Part shown: in pieces, positions 1 to 8,926 of the stretch
Layout: each line of letters begins with the position of its first letter
Position numbering within the stretch: position 1 is the first letter of the stretch
From: Candidatus Paraburkholderia calva
GTDB lineage: Bacteria > Pseudomonadota > Gammaproteobacteria > Burkholderiales > Burkholderiaceae
Assembly (NCBI GenBank): GCA_001184395.1
Contig: LFLF01000016.1
Span: 1-42,886 of the forward strand
Length of the DNA stretch: 42,886 bases
Direction of reading: 5' to 3'
Translations under genes and position numbers: made by a program
The notes under the pieces: generated by a model
What the model was told of the DNA's origin: nothing
The model's database searches: none
What the model saw: the letters and a program-made list of their open reading frames with translations, nothing else

Positions 1-66
1 GCGTTTGCGGCAAATCTCGAACCCCGCACCTTGATCCGCGGCCATCGCCAGCGTCTGCTGCTTCAT
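1..66 (-). CDS. IS5-like transposase, N-terminal fragment cut by the window edge
   Basis: Reading leftwards from an ATG at 66, the frame gives MKQQTLAMAADQGAGFEICR and runs off the window start. This resembles the N-terminus of IS5-family DDE transposases common in Burkholderia, which open with an MxQQTLAMAADQ-type stretch. Only 22 codons are visible, so the catalytic residues are outside the window. The tetranucleotide CTAG lies at 117-120, about 50 bp upstream of the start. IS5-type elements often target CTAG-like sites, so the element's end may lie near 116. The family call rests on recognition of a short N-terminal sequence. Confidence 0.6.
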   Translation of the reverse strand, partial: MKQQTLAMAADQGAGFEICRKR

Positions 67-161
67 CGTCGTTTGCCTTTTTCCTTGCACGTGCGCTCTA
101 TAACACCTGACAAGCACTAGCGGTGGACTTAATCAGCATTGCACTAAGCATATCTATCCGT

Positions 162-428
162 TCAGACATGCAAGCGGGCCTGCGAAAGCGGGCCCGCTTT
201 TTTTACGCGCTTGTCCTTCAGACTCGCGCCGAACGGCCGGGTGAGTTTCGTCTTGTGCGCACGCTCCATCACGAAGATCATCTCCGCCCATTCGATATGT
301 TCGACCGTCACGACCTCCGCGACATCAGGCGCGAGACCCGCCGATGCGACCTCGATTCCCGGCCGCCCGGCAAACACTTCTTCCGCCGTCGGACTCCGCA
401 GGCGATTCCTGCTGCAAAGAAACAGCAC
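162..428 (-). pseudogene. Low-molecular-weight protein tyrosine phosphatase-like protein, C-terminally truncated
   Basis: The frame starts VLFLCSRNRLRSPTAEEVF, containing the phosphatase P-loop CSRNRLR (C-x5-R), followed by the IEVASAGLAPD and WAEMIFVMERAHK segments typical of the small PTPase family found beside housekeeping genes in Burkholderiaceae. The family normally continues after the conserved KxKRV with a further 25-30 residues; here the frame passes DKRV and then runs into the terminator hairpin, so the C-terminus is missing. The start is uncertain: GTG at 428 fits the usual N-terminus, while the frame is open upstream to 632. It is probably non-functional. Confidence 0.7.
172..204 (+). 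terminator. Rho-independent terminator hairpin
   Basis: An 8-bp perfect stem (AAGCGGGC at 172-179 with GCCCGCTT at 192-199) is followed directly by a T run to 204. The T run points to termination on the plus strand. No intact plus-strand gene precedes it now, so the gene it served was probably removed or displaced when the IS element at the left edge arrived. Confidence 0.7.
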
Positions 429-518
429 GCGCAGCTCGATCCTCGAATATGAAACATCCGACGCAATTGCATCAACGAAAGCGATGCTTGACAAGACGCA
501 GGCACTCGCGCGACCATC

Positions 519-563
519 TGTCCATAATTTGATCACCGATCCATAATATGGACAATATGGACA
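519..563. promoter_or_regulatory. Putative operator with repeated TGTCCAT / ATGGACA half-sites
   Basis: TGTCCAT at 519-525 and ATGGACA at 557-563 form an inverted pair. Between them TCCAT (540-544) and two direct 9-bp copies of AATATGGAC (545-553, 554-562) add more half-sites. The cluster ends against the ribosome-binding AAGGAAAC of the gene starting at 574, where a repressor would block expression. The IclR-type regulator at 3153-3972 is a candidate ligand-responsive partner. This is inference from sequence symmetry only. Confidence 0.35.
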
Positions 564-573
564 AGGAAACGCG

Positions 574-1116
574 ATGACCGCGCCAAAACCGTCGGAGGAT
601 GCCATGACGCCGTACCAGCGCCTCTTCCCCAAAGAGGCGCAAAAGGAAATCGTCGTCCCGAGCGCGATTCCCGCCGACGAACGCGAACGGGTTGCGAAGC
701 GGAAAACGTCTGGTTCCGCCCGCTGTGTCTCTTAACGTATCGACCGGCTACTGGATGAATCTGCTGCGCGTGTGCAAGTCGGGGGCTGTCGCGGCATCGT
801 CATCCGCAGGCGGTACACGGCATGGTGCTCAAGGGCCGCTGGGGCTATCTCGAGCACGACTGGGAAGCGTTCGAAGGCAGCTACGTTTTCGAGCCGCCGG
901 GCGAGACGCACACGCTCTACGTGCCCGAGGACGTCGAAGAAATGATCACCTATTTTCAGGTAAACGGCGTCATGTACAAATGGCGTCATGTACTATTGCG
1001 ATCCGTACGGTAATCACATTGGCTATGAAGACGTCTTCACCAAGGTCGACATGTGCCGCAAACATTACGAATCCGTCGGACTCGGCGCGGATTTCGTCGA
1101 TCAGTTCATCCGCTAG
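574..1116 (+). pseudogene. 2,4'-dihydroxyacetophenone dioxygenase-like cupin, frameshifted
   Basis: Pieces in all three frames together spell a ChrR/cupin-type protein of the 2,4'-dihydroxyacetophenone dioxygenase family: VPSAIPADER, then AENVWFRPLCL, STGYWMNLLRV, RHRHPQAVHG, LKGRWGYLEHDWEAFEGSY, FEPPGETHTLYVPEDVEEM, and finally DVFTKVDMCRKHYESVG to the TAG at 1114. The HRHPQAVHG and PPGETHTL histidines are the expected metal ligands. At least four frame changes occur. A 12-bp duplication (966-977 and 982-993, GGCGTCATGTAC) shifts the frame near the C-terminus. ATG 574 has AAGGA upstream. Members cleave aryl ketones; the gene headed a small operon with the MFS and SDR genes downstream. Confidence 0.85.
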
Positions 1117-1173
1117 CTTCACACCCAACTCAACCCTTTAGCAGACTCAAAAGAGCATTCGGAGGAGACGCAC

Positions 1174-2465
1174 ATGCTGGAAAAATCACCGCGCCTGAAG
1201 CGGCTGCCGATCATCGCGATCACGTTTCTCACGTTCGCGGGCATCGTCAATTATCTGGATCGCAGCACGCTGTCGATCGCCAATCATTCGGTCACGCAGA
1301 AACTCGGCCTGTCCGCGTCGCAGATGGGTCTGCTGCTTTCAGCATTCTCGTTCGCGTATGCGTTCTCGCAATTGCCCATCGGCGTGATGCTCGACCGCTT
1401 CGCGCGCGCATCATGCTCGGGCTCGGCATGTTCGTGTGGTCGGTCGCGCAGTTGTTCGGAGGCTTCGTCACCACAATCTCTCGCAGTTTCTGGCGGCGCG
1501 CATCGCGCTCGGCATCGGCGAGGTGCTGCAGTTTCCGGCAGGCGCGAAGGTGGTCTCCGAATGGTTTGCGCAGCGCGAGCACGGCAACCGGCATCTTCGT
1601 CACGTCGTCGACCATCGGGCCCGCGCGCGCGCCGCCGATCCTCACCGTGCTGCTTCTCTCGTTTGGCTGGCGCAACAGGTTCATCATCATGGGCACGCTC
1701 GGTATTGCGGTGGCGATCGGCTGTTACATCGTCTATCGCAACCGCCGGGACGTGACGCTGGAAGCGCAGGAAGTCTCGCATCTGAGTCTCGCATCTGACC
1801 GAAGGCGAACCCGCGTAACGCGCCGAACGCAGCATGGCCTTCGCCGAGTGGTGCGGCCTGTTCACCAAGGCGACCACCTGGGGCATGATCTTCGGCTTCA
1901 TGGGCGTGATCTACATGGTGTGGCTGTATCTCACGTGGTTGCCCGCGTATCTCGAACACGAGCGGCATCTGACGATTGCCAAGACCGGCTGGGTCGTGAC
2001 GATTCCCCATCTCGCGGGCACGCTCAGTATGCTGTCGTCGGGCTTATCGCCGATGGCCTGATGACGCGCGGCGTCGCCCCGATACGCAGCCGCAAATGAC
2101 CCATCTGCTCGGGACTGATCGGCGGCGCGCTGTTTGTTTACTGTGCCCACCGCGTTCACGCCCAACCTCACACTCGCTATCGTGTATCTTTCCGCCGCGA
2201 TGTTCTTCGTCAACATGGCGAGCGGCGCGGCCTGGGCGCTGGTTTCGGTTGCCGCGCTGCGTCATATGGTGGCGTCGCTCGGCAGCATCCAGAACTTCTG
2301 GCGGTTACTTTCGGCGGCTCGTTCGCGCCGTTCATCACCGGGCTCGTGGTGGACAAGACGCATTCGTTCGTCAACGCGTTCCTAATCAGCGCCGGCGTTA
2401 CGTTCGCCGCCGCGCTCGTGTACATGTTCGTCGTGCGCACGCCCATTCAGGATACCGAGCAGTAG
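1174..2465 (+). pseudogene. MFS transporter (anion:cation symporter-like), frameshifted
   Basis: ATG 1174 follows GGAGGAGAC. The N-terminus reads NYLDRSTLSIANHSVTQKLG and MGLLLSAFSFAYAFSQLPIG, typical of the ACS subfamily that imports aldonates, hexuronates and aromatic acids. Frame changes occur near 1400, 1460, 1570, 1790, 2040 and 2300. Later helices are visible in other frames (IFGFMGVIYMVWLYLTWLPA; FINAxxSAGVTFAAAL-type end; RTPIQDTEQ before TAG 2463). A 13-bp exact tandem duplication at 1772-1797 contributes one shift. It lies between the cupin dioxygenase and SDR genes, so it was probably the uptake system for that pathway. Confidence 0.85.
1772..1797. repeat. 13-bp exact tandem duplication
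   Basis: AGTCTCGCATCTG occurs twice without a gap inside the MFS pseudogene (1772-1784 and 1785-1797). The added 13 bases shift the reading frame. It belongs to the same class of lesion seen in many genes of this window. Confidence 0.9.
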
Positions 2466-2500
2466 GCCGCCGCCGTTCCCGCCGTCTAACTTCACTGCAT

Positions 2501-3141
2501 ATGACTTTTCAAGCTGATCTCTTCAACGGCAAGACCGTCGTCGTCATGGGCGGCACGCAAGGCATCGGCGCGGACATCGAACTGACCTAGCTCGACGTCG
2601 CCGATGCGGCGGGCGTGGCCGCGTTCTTCGCGCGGCTCGATTCCCTGGACGTGCTCGTCAACTGCGCAGGCATGATCCGGCACGGCGACGAGCACGAGAT
2701 ATCGAGACTTTCAAGCGCGTGATCGCCGTGAACCTCAACGGCACCATGCGCATGTGCGCCGCCGCGCGCGGCCTGCTCGCGAAGACGCGGAGCAGCATCG
2801 TCAATACCGCGTCGATGCTCACGTTCTTCGGCAGCGGTCTCGTGTCCGCGTACAGCGCGAGCAAGGGCGGCGTCGCGCAACTGACGAAGTCGCTCGCCAT
2901 TGCCTACGCGGCGGACGGCATCCGCGTGAACGCGGTCGCACCGGGCTGGATTGCCACGCTGCTCACGCAGGCCTTGCAAGAAGACGGCGGCCGCTCGCAG
3001 GCCATTCTCGATCGCACGCCGATGAAACGCTGGGGCCTGCCGGAAGACGTCGCGCGAGTGGCGGCGTTTCTCGCGTCGCCGGCGTCGTCGTTCATGACCG
3101 GCGCGATCGTGCCGGTCGACGATGGCTATCTGGTCGTGTGA
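2501..3141 (+). pseudogene. Short-chain dehydrogenase/reductase with internal deletion and nonsense codon
   Basis: ATG 2501 opens with FNGKTVVVMGGTQGIGA, the glycine-rich NAD(P)-binding motif. The next recognisable part is DIELT, a TAG (2588-2590) where Gln is expected, then LDVADAAGVAAFFARLD and LDVLVNCAG. About 30 residues that normally follow the GxxxGIG motif are missing. A 2-bp insertion near 2700 shifts frame; from 2719 the remainder is open: NTASMLTFFGSG, then the catalytic YSASK, then VNAVAPGWIATLLTQ, ending at 3141. The serine, tyrosine and lysine of the catalytic set are still encoded. Operon partner of the cupin and MFS genes. Confidence 0.9.
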
Positions 3142-3152
3142 CGAGTCGCGCA

Positions 3153-3972
3153 ATGGGTACGACAATGGCTTCCGATTCCGCCAAGGCCAAGGCCACTGGC
3201 ACCGCCGCCTTCTCGAAGTTCATAGCGGATGCAGCTCATCGCCGATGCCGGCGCGCCGCCGACCATCGCGCAATTGGCGGCGTTGTCCGGTTATCCGCGC
3301 CCAACGGTGTATCGCATCGTCGGCGCGCTGATCGCGGAGGGGCTGGCGGTCGAAAGCGCGCGCGGCGGCTGTTACACGCTCGGGACCTGTCTAATGTCGC
3401 TCGCGAGCCGCAGCTGGGAGCGCTCGGATTTGCGCATCGCCGCCACCGATGCATTGCAGGTCTTGCGCGACGCCACGCAGGAAACCGTGCATCTGGTGGT
3501 GCGCAGCGGCGCGGAGATGGTATGTATCGAGAAGCTCGAAAACCCGCACGCGGTGCGCATGGCGTCGCGCATCGGCACGCGGGTGACGCTCTATTCGGGG
3601 TGACGCTCTATTCGAGTTCGGTGGGCAAGGGCGTATCTGTCGACACTCGATGCCGTCGTCCGCGCGGCACTGCTGCAAGGCCTGAGCTTCGAACGCTTCA
3701 CGCCGAACACCATCGTCGATCGCGCCGCGCTCGACGCCGAACTGGACGCGACGCTTGTGCGCGGCTATGCGGAGGATCGCGAGGAAAACGAGGCGCAGAT
3801 CTTCTGCTACGGTAGTAGCGCGATCGTCGGCACGAACGGCGCGACGCTGGGTTGCGTGAGCGTAAGCATCCCGCTGTTCCGCAAGAGCAAGACGCCGCTC
3901 GAAACCTATGTCGAACCGCTCAGGGCGGCGTGCCGCGCCATCGCCGGGGGAATGAGCCCGGGCACGCGCTGA
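3153..3972 (+). pseudogene. IclR-family transcriptional regulator, frameshifted
   Basis: ATG 3153 or 3165 opens MASDSAKAKATGTAAFSKF. After an indel near 3225 the helix-turn-helix region reads MQLIADAGAPPTIAQLAALS and GYPRPTVYRIVGALIAEGL, then the effector domain continues (TQETVHLVVRSGAEMVCIEK). A 17-bp exact tandem duplication at 3581-3614 inserts a frameshift plus an immediate TGA. The C-terminal part reads in another frame (YAEDREENE, IFCYGSSAIVGTNGATLGC, ending GGMSPGTR and TGA at 3970). IclR proteins commonly regulate adjacent aromatic catabolic genes, so the cupin-MFS-SDR set upstream is the likely target. Confidence 0.88.
3581..3614. repeat. 17-bp exact tandem duplication
   Basis: GGGTGACGCTCTATTCG is present twice in direct succession (3581-3597, 3598-3614) inside the IclR pseudogene. 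It creates a frameshift and a stop immediately after the first copy. Confidence 0.95.
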
Positions 3973-3973
3973 G

Positions 3974-4073
3974 GCCTCACCAGACGTAGCGTACCGCTCG
4001 ATTCTGCGCGCCAGCTGCGGTTTTCGCGAGCGCACCCGAGCCATTAACGCAAGCCTTCGCATTTGACTTGCAT
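3974..4073 (-). other. Possible ghost of a deleted gene (start plus tail)
   Basis: Directly after the stop of the dehydrogenase gene (leftward), a strong Shine-Dalgarno GGAGGAGAGTGAC precedes ATG at 4073, but only nine codons (MQVKCEGLR) follow before TAA at 4044-4046. About 40 bases further a tail reads KTAAGAQNRAVRYVW then TGA, which looks like a protein C-terminus. I infer that the middle of a third gene in this leftward operon has been deleted. The product cannot be identified. Confidence 0.3.
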
Positions 4074-4088
4074 GTCACTCTCCTCCAA

Positions 4089-5362
4089 TTAGCTACCCGA
4101 TTCGAAACGTGCGATGGAATACGGCGTCAGCGGCACGCGCGGGCTCTGCGCGAGCACATCGGCAATCAGCACAGCCGTGGTCGCGCATTGCATCAGCCCG
4201 AGATGGCCGTGACCGAATGCATAGATCACCGACGCCACACGCGGCGATGCACCGATCACCGGCAGGGAATCCGGCGTCGTGGGGCGATTGCCCATCCAGT
4301 TGACGGCATCGGTTTCGTCTACACCCGGCAGAAAGCGCTGGCCAAGCGCGAGCAGCGCTTCGCGGCGCCGGTAGTTCGCGGGCGCATCCAGCCCCGGAAT
4401 TCCGTCGCGCCGCCGATGCGCAAGCCGATGTCGAGCGGCGTCGCGACGAACTTGCGCTCCGCGAAGATCACCTCGCGCGACAGCGCGATCCCCGGCCTTG
4501 GCAGCGTCGCGTTGTAGCCGCGCTCGCTCTCCAGCAGCACGCGATCGCCGATCGATGCCGCCAGCGACACGGACCACGCGCCCGCCACCACCACGATGCG
4601 TCTGCCGCACAGACGCACCATCAGCGAACACAACGCTCGCGGGCGCTTCGATCGCCCGCGCGACGCCCGTGACGAACTCGCCGCCGAGCACGCACACGTG
4701 TTCGCGTAGCAGCGTGACGAGGCGGCGCGGATCGCCGATATGCGACCAGTCTTCGAGATACACGCCGTGCCGGAACACCGGCGCGAGCGCGGGCTCCAGT
4801 TCGCGCACGTGCCGCGGCTTGAGCGCGTGCCAGCGCACGCCGAGTTCGCGCTTGAGCGCCCACTCGTCCTGATCGGCTTCGAAGGCGGCATCGCTTTCGT
4901 AGACTGTGAGCGCGCCGCGCCGGTAGTGCATCGGCTCGGCGCCGATATCGCGAAACATCGGCAGGATGTCGTCATACACCCGGTTGTTCAGCCGCGCCAG
5001 CGCATGCGAGATCGCCAGATACCGCTCGGCTCGCCCGCGCGCCGGAACGCCATGAACCACGGCAGCGCTGAGGGCACATGCTTCCAGTCGAGCGACAGCG
5101 GACCAAGCGGGTCCATCAGCCATTTGGCGGCTTGCGTGAACATGCCCTTGATCGCGATCGGCGTGCTCTCCGTCACGGCGATGCCGCCCGCATTGCCGTG
5201 CGACGCGTGATCGCCCTCGAAATCGCGATCGATCAGCGTTACGCGCAGTCCCTCGTGCAGCGCGGCCCACGCGCAGGCGTGACCGACCACGCCCGCGCCG
5301 ATTACGAAGACATCGGGCATTTCACGTTCCGCTGCGCGTTTGGTCGATTCGATGTCGCTCAT
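4089..5362 (-). pseudogene. FAD-dependent D-amino-acid / D-hydroxyproline dehydrogenase-like, frameshifted
   Basis: ATG 5362 opens with MSDIESTKRAAEREM, then DVFVIGAGVVGHACAWAALH, the Rossmann GxGxxG that binds FAD. The body is spread over three frames: YLAISHALARLNNRVYDDIL, LEDWSHIGDPRRLVTLLREH, SLAASIGDRVLLESERGYNA, then NWMGNRPTTPDSLPVIGASP and YAFGHGHLGLMQ near the C-terminus, the usual FAD-contacting end of DadA-like enzymes. There are frameshifts near 5025, 4625 and 4340. The start overlaps the stop of the proline-racemase-family gene by 4 bp (ATGA), so the two were translationally coupled. In that setting it probably oxidised D-hydroxyproline or a related imino acid. Confidence 0.88.
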
Positions 5363-6451
5363 GCCGCACCGCGCGACTTGATAAGCTTGTCGTCCACGGC
5401 TTCGCGCCAGGTGTCGGCGAGCGTGAAGCCGGTCTGAAAGCGATCCGTCGGATCGACGCCCACTTGCGAAAGATCGACGCCCACTTGCGAAATCGCGGTG
5501 ATCCACGCCTGACCCGCGACCACGGGCACGACGGCCGGTGTATCGCCTAGACTAGACGCGTGACCGATTCGATGCGGCTCTCGAACACCGAGCCGATGAT
5601 CGACTCGTACAGGAAAGTCTCGCCGACGCCGATTTGCCCCTTCGCGTGCATCACCGCGAGACGCGCCAAGGTGCCGGTGCCGCAGGGCGAGCGGTCACAC
5701 CGTCCGGGCGACACGATCACCGTGTTTCGCGCGGTCAGCACGCCGTTCTCGCGGCGCAGCGGCCGACGAACTCCGTCATGGTGATGCCCTTGATCAGCGG
5801 ATTGAGCGAATGCGGCGAAGGCAACTGTTCTGCCGCCGCGGCCCTGATGATCTGCCCAAGGTCGCACAGTTCGTGCGCTTTATCCGGCGCAATGCGAAAG
5901 CCGAGCTTTTCGGCATCGACGATCACATAGGTCATGCCGCCATAGCCGCCGTCGACCGCGAGCGTGCCCAAGCCCTGCACCTTGATGGTCTTGTCCAGAT
6001 GATTCGCAAAGGCGAGCTGATTGGTGAACTCGACCCCCGTCACCTTGCCGTGCGCGCAGGTGCATCGCACGCGGATGAGTCCGGCGGGCGCTTCGAGCAA
6101 GAGTTCGGTGACAGGCTCGGTCATCGGCAGGATGCCGGTTTCGAGCAGCACGGTGGCGACGTATATCGTGTTGGAGCCGGACATGGCCGGATACTGGGTC
6201 GATTCCGCGATTACATAGCCCATTTGCGCTTGCGGATCGGTGGGCGGCAACAGAATGTTTACGCTCTGGTTGGCCGAGCCGCGCGGCTCGAAGATGGAGA
6301 TGCGGCGCAGGTCGTCGCGCACTTCCTCCAGATGCATCATCTTGTCGAACAGGGTCGCGCCCGGCACGTCGAACACGCCGCCCGTCACCACGTTGCCGAC
6401 TTCGCCCTCGGCATGGCAATTCACTAGGGTAAAGGTGCGGTTCCAGCGCAT
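5359..6451 (-). pseudogene. Proline racemase superfamily enzyme (Ser/Cys type), frameshifted
   Basis: ATG 6451 opens RTFTLVNCHAEGEVGNVVTG. The first active-site loop is PAMSGSNTIYVATVLLETG, with serine where racemases have cysteine; the second is DRSPCGTGTLARLA with the cysteine kept. Ser/Cys members have been linked to hydroxyproline epimerisation or trans-3-hydroxyproline dehydration, so the exact activity is open. Lesions are an indel near 5765, a 5-bp tandem duplication at 5548-5557 and a 21-bp in-frame duplication at 5451-5492. The true C-terminus GQAWITAIS and TGFTLADTW is found beyond the shift, ending at TGA 5361-5359 overlapping the next start. A 3-bp gap separates it from the upstream transporter. 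Confidence 0.88.
5451..5492. repeat. 21-bp exact tandem duplication, in frame
   Basis: Two identical 21-bp units lie at 5451-5471 and 5472-5492. On the coding strand they make SQVGVDL repeated, turning a single SQVGVD into two copies. The duplication keeps the frame of the proline-racemase-family gene and is the longest of the short tandem duplications in this window. Confidence 0.95.
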
Positions 6452-6454
6452 GGG

Positions 6455-7612
6455 TCATTGCAACGGCAAATGCGCCGTCTCCTTGATGGTTGCGACGGTG
6501 ATGGTCGAAAGCAGCGCAGCGAACATCACGAAATATGCGGGCGACAGCGGCAAGCCGGTCGCCTTGATGAGCGCTATGGAGATCATCGGCGCGAAGCCGC
6601 CGAACACCGCATTGGCGATGCCGTAGCCGATCGACATCCACGTTGTGCGGATCCTGGTCGGGAACAGCTCAGACAGCACGGCGGGACCGACGCCCGAGAA
6701 AATGCCGATCAGCGCGCCGCCGATCACCTGCGCGGCGCCGACGATCCACGTGGACTTGTACGCGAGCATCAGATGGAAGATCGGATACGGCAGCACGAGA
6801 AATGCGATGCAGCCGAACGCGTAGATGGGCTTGCGTCCGTGCCGGTCGGAGAACGCGCCCCAGAACGGAATCGACGCCGTCATCACGATGAGGCCGAGCG
6901 TATTGAGCCACAGCGCCGCCGACGCATTGATGCCGGTGAACAACGGCAGATAGTTGAGCAGCACGTACAGCGAGACCGTCCACACGATCACGAGGCCGCA
7001 CGCCTACAAACCAAGCAGCGCGGGCACGCGCGCTTTGGGCGTCTGCTGCGCCGCTTGTTCCGAGGCTTGTTGATACACCGGCGTTTCGTCGCTGCGGCGG
7101 CGGATGATCCAGCCAATCGGCCCGATCACCAGCGCGCCGACGATAAACGGCACGCGCCAGCCCCAGTCGAGCATGGTTTGCGGACTGAGCAACGTGGTCA
7201 TTAGCGCGGCCGCGCCCGAGCCGAGCAGCATGCCGCCGAGCGTGCTGCATTGCTGAAAGCTACCGTAGAAGCCGCGCTGGTTCTGCGGTGCCCATTCGAC
7301 CAGATACGCCACCGCATTGCCCAGTTCGCCGCCGACCGATAAGTCTTGCAACATGCGCGCGGCGACCAGCAGCACAGGTGCGGCGTGCCCGATGCTCGCG
7401 TAGGAAGGAATCAGCGCCATCAGCGGCATGACGAAGGCGAGCGTCTACTTGCGGCCTTTGGTGTCGCCGAGCCAGCCAAAAATGATCGCGCCGAGCGGGC
7501 GCGCCGCAAAAGCCCAGGCCGAACACGCCGAAGGTGCCGAGCATGGCGGCGAAGTCGTCGCCGGCGGGGAACATGGCCTTGGCGATGACGGTGGCGAGTA
7601 ACGCGTACGTGT
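6455..7612 (-). pseudogene. MFS metabolite transporter, 5' end deleted, nonsense codons
   Basis: From about 7612 leftwards the protein reads YALLATVIAKAMFPAGDDFA, then RMLQDLSVGGELGNAVAYLV, QRGFYGSFQQCSTLGG, WGWRVPFIVGALVIGPIGW and, after a stop, VIVWTVSLYVLLNYLPLFTG, FSDRHGRKPIYAFG and LSELFPTRIRTTWMSIGYG, ending KETAHLPLQ at 6455. This is a metabolite:H+ symporter-type (MHS) permease. TAG codons interrupt it near 7006 and 7446, and an indel lies near 7505. The first helix and start codon are absent: at about 7612 the sequence switches to the oppositely oriented DHDPS fragment, so one deletion removed both 5' ends. It was coupled to the racemase-family gene and presumably imported its substrate. 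Confidence 0.88.
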
Positions 7613-7875
7613 CGAAAGAGTCGGTCGGCCTGGTGAAGTTCGCGCTCAATGGCGACTATGACAAGGCGCGCGTGCTGTATCGCGCGTTGATCGATCTGTT
7701 CTATCTGGGATACGCACGTGAAACTCGTGCAGTACAGCAAGCTTGCGGAGAGCATTACGGCGGGGTATCCGGAATACGTGAAAGCACCGCGTCTGATGCT
7801 CGAAGGCGCTGAGCGCGAGCGGACGTCGCGATCATCGAACAGGCGCTCGCCAATGTGCATGCGCTCTCGCATTGA
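7613..7875 (+). pseudogene. DHDPS-family lyase C-terminal fragment (hydroxyproline-pathway deaminase candidate)
   Basis: The fragment reads SVGLVKFALNGDYDKARVLY and RALIDLFYL, then after a 1-bp insertion DTHVKLVQYSKLAESITAGY and PEYVKAPRLMLEG, ending ALANVHALSH with TGA at 7873. This is the last quarter of a dihydrodipicolinate-synthase-family protein. In hydroxyproline clusters this family supplies 1-pyrroline-4-hydroxy-2-carboxylate deaminase, and the next gene is a 4-hydroxyproline epimerase, which supports that role. The catalytic lysine region and everything upstream are gone, lost in the deletion that also removed the 5' end of the divergent transporter. Confidence 0.8.
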
Positions 7876-7910
7876 ACGAACAATGAGCGGGCATTGAATG
7901 AAGTGTGGAT

Positions 7911-8926
7911 GTGAGATCGACGTTCTTCTGCATCGACGGACACACATGCGGCAACCCGGTGCGCGTCGTCGCGGGCGGCGCGCCGCCGCTGCACGGTGCG
8001 AACATGATCGAACACCGCGCGCAATTTCTGCGCGGGTTCAACTGGATACGCACCGTGCTGATGTTCGAGCCGCGCGGACACGAGGTGATATCCGGTAGCA
8101 TCCTCTATCCGACGACACGCGCCGACTGCGATCTGGCGATTCTCTTCATCGAAGTGAGCGGCTGCCTGCCCATGTGCGGACACGGCACCATCGGCACGGT
8201 GACGACGGCCATCGAAAACGGACTCGTGCGGCCGCGTGAACCGGGCGAGCTGCGGCTCGATACGCCCGCCGGCGTGGTGATCGCGCGGTATCGCATGAAC
8301 GGCGAACATGTGGACTCGGTGCAACTGACCAACGTGCCTTCGTTCCTGCATTCGCGTGATCTGTCGGTCGAGATCGAAGGGCTCGGCGAGATTCGTTTCG
8401 ATATCGCCTACGGCGGGAACTTCTATGCCATCGTCGAGCCGCAAGCGAACTATGACGGCCTGCATACGCTGACGCCATCGGACATTCAGCGGCTGAGTCC
8501 GGTGCTGCGTCAGAAGGCGAACGAGAAGTACCCGTTCGTGCATGCCGAAAGCGATGCGATACGCGGCCTGAGCCACGTGATGTGGACAGGCGAACCGAGC
8601 GTCGAAGGCGCGCATGCGCACAATGCCGTGTTCTACGGCGACAAGGCCATCGACCGCTCGCCATGCGGCACCAGCACCTCGGTGCGCATGGCTCGCGCGT
8701 CGCGAAAGGGCAGTTGAGGATCGGCGAGCTCTTCGTGCACGAGAGCATCATCGGCACGCTGTTCGAAGGCACGCCGCTCGCTGCCGCGCGGGTCGGCGAT
8801 TTCGACACCATCGTGCCGGCCATCGAAGGCTGGGCGCGCGTGACAGGCCACAACACGATCTTCGTCGACGATCGCGACCCGCTCGCGCACGGTTTTCTGC
8901 TGAACGGAAGAAGGAGAGATGACGTC
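7911..8926 (+). pseudogene. 4-hydroxyproline 2-epimerase, frameshifted near the C-terminus
   Basis: The protein reads RSTFFCIDGHTCGNPVRVVA, MFEPRGHEVISGSILYPTTR, SGCLPMCGHGTIGTVTTAIE and DKAIDRSPCGTSTSVRMA. Both catalytic cysteines (MCGHGTIG and SPCGT) are present, the Cys/Cys signature of 4-hydroxyproline epimerases, which interconvert trans-4-hydroxy-L-proline and cis-4-hydroxy-D-proline. The likely start is GTG 7911 (or 7905). A small deletion near 8695 shifts frame; the remainder (GQLRIGELFVHESIIGTLFE, GHNTIFVDDRDPLAHGFLLN) is in the same frame as the following amidohydrolase and no stop separates them. Together with the DHDPS and FAD dehydrogenase genes this made a hydroxyproline catabolic set. 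Confidence 0.9.

Noticed and set aside
120..205. tRNA or small RNA gene before the terminator
   Set aside because: No cloverleaf, no T-loop GTTCRANNC at a suitable distance, and no conserved small-RNA pattern; only the terminator hairpin is supported.
2754..3815. A 353-codon frame across SDR and IclR
   Set aside because: It is the wrong frame of the SDR gene and joins by chance to part of the IclR gene.
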